Shown here one piece after another: positions 1 through 5,050 of a DNA stretch of 5,050 bases (the stretch's first letter is position 1; the number at the start of each line of letters is the position of its first letter). Position numbers and translations under genes: made by a program. A model generated the notes under the pieces. The model did no database searches and had not been told where the DNA came from. It saw only the letters and a list, made by a program, of their open reading frames with translations. Source of the stretch: Burkholderiaceae bacterium (lineage in GTDB: Bacteria; Pseudomonadota; Gammaproteobacteria; Burkholderiales; Burkholderiaceae_E); NCBI GenBank assembly GCA_019428955.1, contig JAHYJF010000251.1:1-5050 (forward strand). Reading direction: 5' to 3'.

Positions 1-766
1 GCCCCTTCGCCATGAAATGCTCAGCCATCGAGGTCGCGGCGTAGGGGGCGACAAATTGCAGGCCCGGCGCATCCTCGCCACTGGCCACGACGACAATCGT
101 GCGCTCCATCGCGCCGCCCTCGCGCAGGCTCTGGATCACCCGCGACACCGCCGAGGCGCGCTGGCCGATGGCGCAGTAGATCGACAGCACACCGCTGTCC
201 TTCTGATTCAGGATCGCATCGACGGCGATTGCCGTCTTGCCGGTCTGCCGGTCGCCCAGAATCAGTTCGCGCTGGCCGCGGCCGATGGGGATGGCGGCAT
301 CGACCGCCTTTATCCCGGTCTGCAGCGGCACCTGCACCGGCGCACGGTGCATGATGGGCGGCGCGGGCTGTTCGATGGGCAGAAGGTCCTCCGCCTCGAT
401 CGGATCTCCGCCATCCAGCGCGCGACCCAGGGCATCCACCACCCGTCCGATCAGGCCTTCACCGACGGGCACGTCGATTACGCGATCGGTGCGGCGCACC
501 GGATCACCCGGGCGCAGCTTGTCGGTTTCACCCAACACGATGACACCGGCGCGATCCGTGCTGATGTCCGAGGCGATCCCCATTACCCCGCCCGCGAATG
601 TCAACAATTCGTCCGCGCGCAGATCGGTAAAGCCCGCCACCTCGGCCACGCCTTTGCCGACCATCACGATCCGCGCGATCTCGGCCATTTCCAGCACCGG
701 GTCGACCCGTGACAGCGCGTCCTCGAGCGGTGCGAAGAGGTCGTCTTGCAGATCATCAAGCTTCAT
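1..766 (-). CDS. atpA: N-type ATPase alpha subunit, N-terminal 255 residues (runs off left edge)
   Basis: This is the alpha subunit of the F1-like catalytic head, which alternates with beta in the hexamer and carries the non-catalytic nucleotide sites. The ATG at 766 opens a frame that stays open to base 1. The N-terminal part (about residues 28-95) is the beta-barrel domain, with VGKGVAEVAG and LRPGDPVRRT. The RVVDALGRALDG segment at about 108-119 and the Walker A loop GDRQTGKT at 171-178 begin the nucleotide-binding domain, followed by AIGQRAS at 199-205. The glutamine in the P-loop (Q174) is typical of alpha and distinguishes it from beta. The N-terminus is short and lacks the longer leader of common F-type alpha chains. 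A GAGGGG sits 6 bases before the ATG, which lies 10 bases after the atpF stop. Lying last, after atpF, is the N-ATPase order. The C-terminal half is outside the window. Confidence 0.96.
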   Translation of the reverse strand, partial: MKLDDLQDDLFAPLEDALSRVDPVLEMAEIARIVMVGKGVAEVAGFTDLRADELLTFAGGVMGIASDISTDRAGVIVLGETDKLRPGDPVRRTDRVIDVPVGEGLIGRVVDALGRALDGGDPIEAEDLLPIEQPAPPIMHRAPVQVPLQTGIKAVDAAIPIGRGQRELILGDRQTGKTAIAVDAILNQKDSGVLSIYCAIGQRASAVSRVIQSLREGGAMERTIVVVASGEDAPGLQFVAPYAATSMAEHFMAKG

Positions 767-776
767 GTCACGCCCC

Positions 777-1571
777 TCAACCTTTGGCCGGTGCGCGGTT
801 GGATCGAGGTTTGCTGCTGTCCTCGATCGCCTCGTCAAGCGTTGTTTCCAGACGGCCGAGGAAGCGTGTTGCCGACCATTCCACCGTCTGCTCGCCGATG
901 ATCAGGCGTACGCCCAGCAGCAAGTCGTCGTCTTCGTGATAGTCAACCTCGATATCGGGGGCGATGTGCTTGTGGATCGCGCGGGTGATCTGGCTGCGCG
1001 CCGACGGTTCGAGCGGCGCGCTGCTGTCCACCCTTGCGGGGCCGTCCGCACGCTTGGCTGCGTCCGACAGCTTGTCGCGCGCTTCGTCGTCGAGACCGGT
1101 CAGACGCTCCACGAACGTGTCGGCCACCTGCCCCGCAAGGTCGCTGCCGGCGTAGTCCTGAAGGACACGGCGAACGATATCGATCACCTGATGGCCGGCG
1201 CGCTGGCGCAATCGGGCGGCAAAGGCATCCCGCTCGTCCTCCAGATGCTCCTCCCACGTCTTGCGACGGGCCTCCATCTCCTCGCGAAGATCGTTTTCCA
1301 TCGCCTCGCGCTGCTCGTTGGCCTCCTGCCGGGCATCGCGCAGCACCTCTTCCTTGCTGGCTTCCAGCTTTTCCTGCTTTTCGCGCAGATGCTCTGCCTC
1401 GGTCTCGACATTTGCACGGGCCTCCTTGGCCTCGGACAGCCGGGATTCGATCCGTTCTTCGCGCCGTGCCATCGCATCCGTGATCGGACGGTAGAGAAAC
1501 CGCTGCAACAACCAGACCAGAACCAGAAAGTTTACGATCTGCGCCGCGACGGTCAGCCAATCGATCTGCAT
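777..1571 (-). CDS. atpF: N-type ATPase long b subunit with delta-like C-terminus
   Basis: This is the peripheral stalk subunit linking the membrane a subunit to the catalytic head; it has 264 residues, against about 156-170 for an ordinary b subunit. Residues 1-22 form one N-terminal membrane helix (IDWLTVAAQIVNFLVLVW), followed by the RFLYRPI hinge at 24-30. Residues 31-125 are an almost unbroken charged coiled coil rich in E, R and A. Residues about 126-250 look like the C-terminal part of a delta subunit: an SAPLEP stretch at 184-189, then a DDLLLGVRLIIGEQTVEWS block (215-233) and a GRLETTL helix. Delta proteins end with the same pattern of G-V-x-I-x-x-G followed by a serine and GRLE. No separate delta gene is seen among these genes. 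The start is supported by GGAGG at 1580-1584, 8 bases upstream, and by the 4-base gap after atpE. The tail is basic and proline-rich. Confidence 0.95.
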   Translation of the reverse strand: MQIDWLTVAAQIVNFLVLVWLLQRFLYRPITDAMARREERIESRLSEAKEARANVETEAEHLREKQEKLEASKEEVLRDARQEANEQREAMENDLREEMEARRKTWEEHLEDERDAFAARLRQRAGHQVIDIVRRVLQDYAGSDLAGQVADTFVERLTGLDDEARDKLSDAAKRADGPARVDSSAPLEPSARSQITRAIHKHIAPDIEVDYHEDDDLLLGVRLIIGEQTVEWSATRFLGRLETTLDEAIEDSSKPRSNRAPAKG

Positions 1572-1575
1572 AGCA

Positions 1576-1866
1576 TCAGCCTCCGGCGGCCTGCGAGGCG
1601 GCCTTGATGGCGGGGTTGGCGTAAGGGTTGGCGAAGATCAGGATCATTGACACCACGAAGCAGTAGATCGCTGTCGACTCGATCATCGCGAGGCTGACAA
1701 AGAGCGTGCGCGTGATGGTGTTGGCGGCGTCTGGCTGCTGCGCGATGGCCTGCAGCGCCTGCGACGCGGCCCGCCCCTCGGCGAGCGCCGGGCCGATGGA
1801 GCCGATGGCGATGGTCAGCCCGGCGGTAAAGATCGAGATTACGGCAATCAATGTTGCTGCATCCAT
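1576..1866 (-). CDS. atpE: N-type ATPase c subunit (rotor ring proteolipid)
   Basis: This 96-residue hairpin of two membrane helices is the protomer of the ion-carrying rotor ring. Helix 1 covers about residues 5-40 and includes the glycine-rich GSIGPALAEGRAA (22-34); the polar loop is AQQPD (42-46), with glutamine where most c subunits have arginine; helix 2 covers about 50-79 and ends in FANPY. The ion site is in helix 2, AMIESTAIY, with E63, S64, T65 and Y68 matching the E-S-T...Y ligand set of Na+-translocating c subunits such as Ilyobacter. Helix 1 has E30, four residues after P26, where Ilyobacter has its glutamine ligand. This is the pattern I recall for N-ATPase c subunits. A strong AGGAG lies 7 bases before the ATG, and the gap from atpB is only 2 bases, fitting the high copy number needed. 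Ion specificity (Na+ or H+) cannot be settled from sequence. Confidence 0.97.
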   Translation of the reverse strand: MDAATLIAVISIFTAGLTIAIGSIGPALAEGRAASQALQAIAQQPDAANTITRTLFVSLAMIESTAIYCFVVSMILIFANPYANPAIKAASQAAGG

Positions 1867-1868
1867 GT

Positions 1869-2573
1869 TCAGTCTCCTGTGTCATTCGTGGATGAATTGT
1901 CAGACCTGCGGCGGCTGCGGCTGGCCGATCCGATGTAGACCATCGCGAGGACGGCGAAGATGTAGGCCTGGATCAGCCCGGTCAGCAGGCCGAGGACCTG
2001 CATCACGACCGGAAAGAAGAACGGAGCGACACTGATCAGAATGCCGACGATGACTGTGCCGCTCATCACGTTACCATAGAGGCGCACCGCCAGCGCGATG
2101 GTGCGCGACACCTCGCCGATCAGGTTGAAGGGCAGCATCAGTGGCGTCGGCTGCACATAGCTGCGCAGATAGCCGGTGATGCCACGCTCGCCGATGGAAA
2201 ACAGCGGCACCGCGATCAGCACGCAGATCGCCAGCGCCGCCGTGGTCGAGAGCGAGCCGGTGGGCGGCTGGTAGCCCGGCACCACCGCCAGGATGTTGGC
2301 CGTAGCGATGAACAGGAACAGCGTCCCAATGAACGGCAGGTAGCGGCCGGGCTTGTCGGCGCCGACCTCCGCGATCTGGTCACGGATGGCCGAGACGATC
2401 ACCTCCAGCATCACCTGCCAGCGCGAAACGGTTTCTCCCTCGCTCAGCCGCGACGTGACCGACCATGAGCCAAGGACCAGCAGCCCCATCACGACCCAGG
2501 TGAAGACGATCGTGGCGTTGAGCTGCAGGCCCCGCCATTCGTAAAGGACCCAAGCGTCGGGGCTTATTTCCAT
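1869..2573 (-). CDS. atpB: N-type ATPase a subunit (membrane stator)
   Basis: The a subunit forms the two half-channels beside the c ring. At 234 residues it is shorter than the 271-residue E. coli protein. Hydrophobic helices lie at about 18-40, 80-100, 110-128, 144-185 and 188-216. The key signature is ALAVRLYGN at 160-168, where R164 corresponds to the essential E. coli aR210. The last helix contains GLIQAYIFAVLAMVYIG, with Q202 matching E. coli Q252. At the position of E. coli E219 this protein has T173, and at the position of H245 it has G195, judged by spacing from R164 and Q202. The C-terminus is a short polar tail with a basic cluster (RSRRRSD). The ATG at 2573 overlaps the atpR end by 10 bases and has AAGGA 8 bases upstream. 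A 2-base gap separates it from atpE. Confidence 0.96.
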   Translation of the reverse strand: MEISPDAWVLYEWRGLQLNATIVFTWVVMGLLVLGSWSVTSRLSEGETVSRWQVMLEVIVSAIRDQIAEVGADKPGRYLPFIGTLFLFIATANILAVVPGYQPPTGSLSTTAALAICVLIAVPLFSIGERGITGYLRSYVQPTPLMLPFNLIGEVSRTIALAVRLYGNVMSGTVIVGILISVAPFFFPVVMQVLGLLTGLIQAYIFAVLAMVYIGSASRSRRRSDNSSTNDTGD

Positions 2574-2860
2574 GTCTGCTGTCCTTTGGCCGGGTGGGTG
2601 CGCCGGGTGGCTGCGACGCGAACGGCGACAAAGCCTGCGAGCGCAGCGAGGATTTCGCCCGCCCCGATACCGGAAACGAGCGCGCCAGCGAGTGCGCCAA
2701 GGACGAGCGCCGCCCTTGCCAGCGCTAACGCAACGAAGGTTACGGCGGGGCGCTGCCCCGCGAGCGCCCTCACCGATACCCAGAGCAGCCCGAGATAAAG
2801 CACCCCGAGCGCTGCCCCAGCCAGGGCCGCACCGATCAGCATGACGAGGCTTGTGCTCAT
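2564..2860 (-). CDS. atpR: N-ATPase accessory membrane protein AtpR
   Basis: This small, very hydrophobic protein of 98 residues has three predicted membrane helices at about 3-31, 41-61 and 65-83, followed by a short basic tail (RRTHPAKGQQTWK). AtpR-type proteins are found only with N-ATPase operons, immediately before the a subunit, and are thought to help assemble or stabilise the c ring. I identify it by position, size, topology and the buried arginines R49 (ALARAALVLG) and R81 (FVAVRVA), which fit my memory of conserved membrane arginines in the family. The primary sequence alone is low in complexity. The start at 2860 makes an ATGA overlap with the antiporter stop and is preceded by GGGGAG 8 bases upstream. 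A longer in-frame upstream reading exists but would run through the antiporter coding region and has no such support. Confidence 0.88.
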   Translation of the reverse strand: MSTSLVMLIGAALAGAALGVLYLGLLWVSVRALAGQRPAVTFVALALARAALVLGALAGALVSGIGAGEILAALAGFVAVRVAATRRTHPAKGQQTWK

Positions 2861-4080
2861 GTCGCTCTCTCCCCTCGCCACGCTTCGTATTCCAGAAGCC
2901 TTGTCACCACGATAGGCCCGACGATGCATGTCGCCATCGCTGCAAGCACGGAGGCCGTGTAAAGCTCGGGTGGCACCGCCCAGGCACCCAGCGACACACC
3001 GTGCGCCATGACGATCAGGAAGATCTCGGCACGCGGCACCATGCTCGCCCCGATCAGAAGGCCGGTCCTGCGCCCGGCGACGGCCCAAGCCGCAAGACCG
3101 GCGCCCACCACCTTGCCCGCGACCAGCGCGATGAACAGCGCCGCGGCGAGCAGGAGGGCGGCGGCGAAGTTGTCGAACCCGACCGAGAGGCCGATGTTGA
3201 GAAAGAAGAACGGGCCGAACAGGGCCAGCACATAGGCGAAGGCATCGTCGATATGCAACTCTGCCGGATCGCGACTGAAGGCAAGCCCGGCGAAGATCGC
3301 CCCGATAGCCATCGAAAACCCGAGTGCGTCGGCCACGGCAACGATCAGGAAGACGGTACCGGCCGCGAAAACGAACGGGCCCTTGCTCGGGTCCAACTTG
3401 GCAAAGACAGCCGAGAGCCTCGGTTCAACGAGACGCGAAAATGCGTAGCAGCCCGCCATAAACGCGGCGATCTTTGCAACCTGCATGGCACCGGCCCGCA
3501 CTGCTTCGCCGATCACGCCGTCGCCCGACTGCAGCACTGGGGCGATAGCGAAGACGACCCCGAGCAGAATCACCGCAGACAAGTCATCAAGCTCGGCCAC
3601 GTCGAGCATTAGCGCGCCGTCGTCGCTTTCGAGTGCATGCGCCTCTTCCCAAGGTGCGACCGAGACGCCGATACTCGTGGCACTCGCCGCTATGCCAACA
3701 AGCAGCGCCGGAATAAGGCCAAGTCCGGGCCAGGCCCAGATCAGCACAAAGGCCAGCGCCGCTGGGACCGCCACGTTCGGAAGCCAGATCACAACCGCGC
3801 GCCGTAACTGTCCGACGAGCCTGTCTAGATCGCTTTCAAGCCCAACCCGGAACAGCAAGGCGACGAGGCCCAGCTGCGCCAACACCCCGATCTGATCCTG
3901 GAGCTTGCGCGTGATTTCCCCCAGATATTGGTCGATGGCGGACAGACCTAAGCCCAGGCCAATGAAGGCGACCAGCGCGGGTAGGGTCAGCTTCTTCAAC
4001 GTGTTCCTGATCGGAACGGCGAGCAACACGACGCTGCCAAGCATGAGCATGAACAACCCGTAGCTAGTCTCCTCAGTCAT
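2857..4080 (-). CDS. CPA2-family cation:proton antiporter embedded in the ATPase operon
   Basis: This 407-residue integral membrane protein has about 12-13 hydrophobic segments, the size and pattern of the Na+/H+ exchanger domain (PF00999). Landmarks are LPALVAFIGLGLG (33-45), LFRVGLESD (76-84), a GIAASATSIGVS segment (129-140) matching the broken helix 5 of NapA-like exchangers, and AELDDLSAVILLG (162-174) whose D165-D166 pair matches the ion-binding DD. K323 (AGKVVG) fits the conserved lysine of electrogenic members, and MVPRAEI (347-353) is the usual late-helix motif. It ends soon after the last helix, so it lacks the Rossmann/RCK domains of Kef-type channels. The DD and K suggest electrogenic Na+/H+ or K+/H+ exchange; the substrate is unproven. 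It sits between atpQ (8-base overlap) and atpR (ATGA overlap), so it is co-transcribed and probably translationally coupled. The start at 4080 is chosen for its GGAGG; an upstream in-frame ATG at 4125 lies inside atpQ. Early codons include AGG, CTA and TTA, which looks looser than in atpQ. Confidence 0.93.
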   Translation of the reverse strand: MTEETSYGLFMLMLGSVVLLAVPIRNTLKKLTLPALVAFIGLGLGLSAIDQYLGEITRKLQDQIGVLAQLGLVALLFRVGLESDLDRLVGQLRRAVVIWLPNVAVPAALAFVLIWAWPGLGLIPALLVGIAASATSIGVSVAPWEEAHALESDDGALMLDVAELDDLSAVILLGVVFAIAPVLQSGDGVIGEAVRAGAMQVAKIAAFMAGCYAFSRLVEPRLSAVFAKLDPSKGPFVFAAGTVFLIVAVADALGFSMAIGAIFAGLAFSRDPAELHIDDAFAYVLALFGPFFFLNIGLSVGFDNFAAALLLAAALFIALVAGKVVGAGLAAWAVAGRRTGLLIGASMVPRAEIFLIVMAHGVSLGAWAVPPELYTASVLAAMATCIVGPIVVTRLLEYEAWRGERAT

Positions 4081-4366
4081 CGCGCCCCTCCCGCTGGACC
4101 CAGTACCAGGCGTTGAACGCGCCAAGCACCGCGCCGGCCAGCAGCAAGGTCAGGGTCCACGATACCTCGCCGGGCCAGCGCCGGTCGATCCAGACGCCCA
4201 GCGCGATGCCGGCGACGATGGGAACCGCGACGGACCAGCCCACCAGCCCGAACATGCCCAGCCCATACCACGCGCTTTCGCGGTGGCGCTTGCGGGCCTC
4301 TTCCATCTGCTGCGCCTTGCGCGCGATGGTCTCCGTTTCCGTCTCGCCGTTGCGGTCATCGGTCAT
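4073..4366 (-). CDS. atpQ: N-ATPase accessory protein AtpQ (AtpI-like)
   Basis: This 97-residue protein belongs to the AtpI / 'ATPase gene 1' type of small accessory membrane proteins, thought to assist c-ring assembly and proposed by some to act in Mg2+ or Ca2+ handling. Residues 1-30 are highly charged and cytoplasmic (many E, T, R, K). There are two membrane helices at about 35-60 and 69-90. The signature is GIALGVWIDRRW (53-64), with the conserved pattern of a glycine four residues apart and an aspartate (D61), followed by LAGAVLGAFNAWYW (76-89). In the N-ATPase operon the AtpI-like gene follows atpC, as it does here: its ATG overlaps the atpC stop in an ATGA (4 bases). No strong Shine-Dalgarno is visible, so translation probably depends on coupling to atpC. 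The 3' end overlaps the antiporter start by 8 bases rather than leading directly to atpR. Confidence 0.9.
   Translation of the reverse strand: MTDDRNGETETETIARKAQQMEEARKRHRESAWYGLGMFGLVGWSVAVPIVAGIALGVWIDRRWPGEVSWTLTLLLAGAVLGAFNAWYWVQREGRDD
4087..4091 (-). promoter_or_regulatory. Ribosome binding site of the antiporter gene
   Basis: A GGAGG core within GGGAGGGG lies 6 bases before the ATG at 4080. It fixes the start there and rules against the in-frame ATG at 4125, which would add 15 residues read from inside atpQ. It also shows that the antiporter can be initiated independently as well as by coupling to atpQ. Confidence 0.8.
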
Positions 4367-4755
4367 GGTGATCGCATCCCCAGGTCGCGGAAGCGGCGGA
4401 TCATGCTGGCCTCAAGGCGGGCGAGCGCCGCGCGGGCGTCGCGCTCATCCTCGTCGTGCTGGCGGAAATCGGCCTCGACGCGCTTGCGCAGTTCGCCCAG
4501 ATCGTCGCCCTCGACCGCGCCGCGCACCGCCACGCGCACTTCGTCGCCGCATTTGACCAGCGTGCCTGAATTGACTGCGACGAAGCGTTCGTTGCCCTCC
4601 TCGGTTTCGTAAAGCAGGATGCCCGGCACCAGTTCACTGACGAAATCGACATGCTTCGGCAGCATCCCGAAATGCCCGTCGGGCGCCTCCGCCACGATGC
4701 GCCGCACCGGGCGATCGACACAGACGGCCATCGGGGTGATAACCTCAAGCCGCAT
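4363..4755 (-). CDS. atpC: N-type ATPase epsilon subunit
   Basis: This is the central-stalk epsilon subunit of 130 residues (E. coli 139), which contacts the c ring and can modulate ATP hydrolysis. The N-terminal beta-sandwich domain covers about residues 1-85, with the family pattern LEVITP at 3-8, AEAPDGHFGMLPKH at 22-35, LVPGIL at 42-47 and VNSGTLVKCGDEV at 61-73. Residues about 86-125 are charged and helical, the expected C-terminal arm, rich in E, R and D. I place the start at 4755 rather than the in-frame ATG at 4779, because LEVITP normally begins at the N-terminus and GGAGG lies 6 bases upstream of 4755. With this start it overlaps the end of atpD by 11 bases, and its stop shares an ATGA with atpQ. 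The neighbouring beta gene upstream agrees with the N-ATPase order. Confidence 0.95.
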   Translation of the reverse strand: MRLEVITPMAVCVDRPVRRIVAEAPDGHFGMLPKHVDFVSELVPGILLYETEEGNERFVAVNSGTLVKCGDEVRVAVRGAVEGDDLGELRKRVEADFRQHDEDERDARAALARLEASMIRRFRDLGMRSP

Positions 4756-5050
4756 CGCTGGCCTCCGCTGGCTCGGCAATATCCGTGATCGCCCCGATCA
4801 TGTAGAAATCGCCCTCGTCACGGTCTGCGAATTCGCCCGAGAGGATTCGCTCGCAACTGTCGAGCGTCTCCTCCAGCGTCACGAAGCGGCCCGGGTTGGC
4901 GGTCATTGCTTCGGTCGAAAAGAACGGCTGGGTCAGGAACCGCTCCAGCTGGCGGGCCTGCCGCACGGTGGCGCGGTCATGCTCGGACAGTTCCTCGAAG
5001 CCCCGCATCGCGATGATGTCCTTGAGATCGTCGTATTCGGCCAGCGTCGT
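4745..5050 (-). CDS. atpD: N-type ATPase beta subunit, C-terminal 101 residues (runs off right edge)
   Basis: This is the C-terminal helical domain of the catalytic beta subunit; the nucleotide-binding part lies beyond the right edge. The fragment reads in frame from base 5050 to the TGA at 4745-4747. Features matching beta chains are YDDLKDIIAMRG (fragment residues 6-17), the loop EELSEHD (19-25) in the place of the DELSEED motif that contacts the gamma/epsilon rotor, RQLERFLTQPFF, the PGRFVTLEET segment, and a closing FYMIGAI before a short acidic, alanine-rich tail. The first ATG in this stretch (5008) is internal, not a start. Beta is immediately followed by epsilon with an 11-base overlap, and it is the first structural gene of N-ATPase operons, so the operon promoter should lie upstream of it, outside the window. 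Confidence 0.97.
   Translation of the reverse strand, partial: TTLAEYDDLKDIIAMRGFEELSEHDRATVRQARQLERFLTQPFFSTEAMTANPGRFVTLEETLDSCERILSGEFADRDEGDFYMIGAITDIAEPAEASDAA
4762..4766 (-). promoter_or_regulatory. Ribosome binding site of atpC
   Basis: GGAGG is located inside the last codons of atpD, 6 bases before the ATG at 4755. It decides the atpC start in favour of MRLEV over an ATG eight codons upstream, which would lie before this site. Confidence 0.75.

Noticed and set aside
767..776. Possible regulatory gap or terminator between atpF and atpA
   Set aside because: The gap is only 10 bases and overlaps the atpA ribosome binding region; there is no hairpin or T-run.
237..1607. Plus-strand open frame of 456 codons opposite atpA, atpF and the end of atpE
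   Set aside because: It is antisense to three well-identified ATPase genes, has a composition rich in R, S, P and A with no recognisable domain, and is the usual by-product of high GC content in a neighbouring real frame.
2861..3088. N-terminal extension of AtpR by 76 residues in the same frame
   Set aside because: The extension is hydrophilic, cysteine- and arginine-rich and runs opposite in character to the membrane protein; it is the antiporter read in another frame, and the ATGA junction with GGGGAG supports the start at 2860.
2851..3612. Plus-strand open frame of 253 codons opposite the antiporter
   Set aside because: Its product is highly charged and rich in H, R, D, Q and G without family motifs; the opposite strand encodes a clear membrane antiporter, whose codon structure explains the open frame.
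2857..4080. Kef-type glutathione-gated K+ efflux assignment for the antiporter
   Set aside because: The protein ends shortly after its last membrane segment and has no nucleotide-binding RCK domain, so a Kef name is not supported; a general CPA2 antiporter call is safer.
4081..4125. Extended antiporter start at 4125
   Set aside because: The added 15 residues are Gly/Ser/Thr/Arg-rich, are read from inside atpQ, and lie upstream of the GGAGG that serves the ATG at 4080.
4756..4779. Extended atpC start at 4779
   Set aside because: It would add eight residues before the normal epsilon N-terminus and lies upstream of the GGAGG serving 4755.

Overview
The window is an internal slice of a single minus-strand operon for an N-type rotary ATPase, the laterally transferred second F-type ATPase found in many bacteria and some archaea. 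Read in the direction of transcription (right to left), the genes are atpD (beta, C-terminal end only), atpC (epsilon), atpQ, a CPA2-type cation:proton antiporter, atpR, atpB (a), atpE (c), atpF (long b) and atpA (alpha, N-terminal half only). This order, beta/epsilon first and alpha last with atpQ and atpR before the a subunit, is the N-ATPase layout. The ordinary F-ATPase layout is B-E-F-H-A-G-D-C. An atpG (gamma) gene would be expected beyond the left edge, after atpA.

The notable departure is a complete 407-residue antiporter gene between atpQ and atpR, where the N-ATPase order I know (D-C-Q-R-B-E-F-A-G) has nothing. It is stitched in tightly: its start overlaps the atpQ end by 8 bases, its stop overlaps the atpR start in an ATGA, and it has its own strong GGAGG. 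It carries the features of an electrogenic CPA2 exchanger (unwound ATS motif, DD ion site, a membrane lysine) and no C-terminal nucleotide-binding domain. The operon would therefore make an ATP-driven cation pump and a cation/H+ exchanger from one transcript, which suggests a linked Na+/H+ circuit. That functional link is inference.

Other points: the b subunit is 264 residues and ends in a segment resembling the C-terminal domain of the delta subunit, consistent with the lack of a separate delta gene in this operon type. The c subunit carries the EST...Y sodium-type site plus a second carboxylate, E30, where classical Na+ c subunits have glutamine. The beta DELSEED loop is EELSEHD.

Layout: 1-766 atpA (partial), 777-1571 atpF, 1576-1866 atpE, 1869-2573 atpB, 2564-2860 atpR, 2857-4080 antiporter, 4073-4366 atpQ, 4363-4755 atpC, 4745-5050 atpD (partial). 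Coding is almost continuous. The longest gap is 10 bases, so there is no room for internal promoters outside coding sequence, and I see no terminator, RNA gene, repeat, CRISPR array or mobile element. The operon promoter must lie beyond the right edge.

The DNA is GC-rich (sampled 60-base rows run from about 57% to 80%), which fits a proteobacterium, plausibly a marine or halotolerant alphaproteobacterium. N-ATPases move between phyla, so the operon itself is a poor taxonomic marker.
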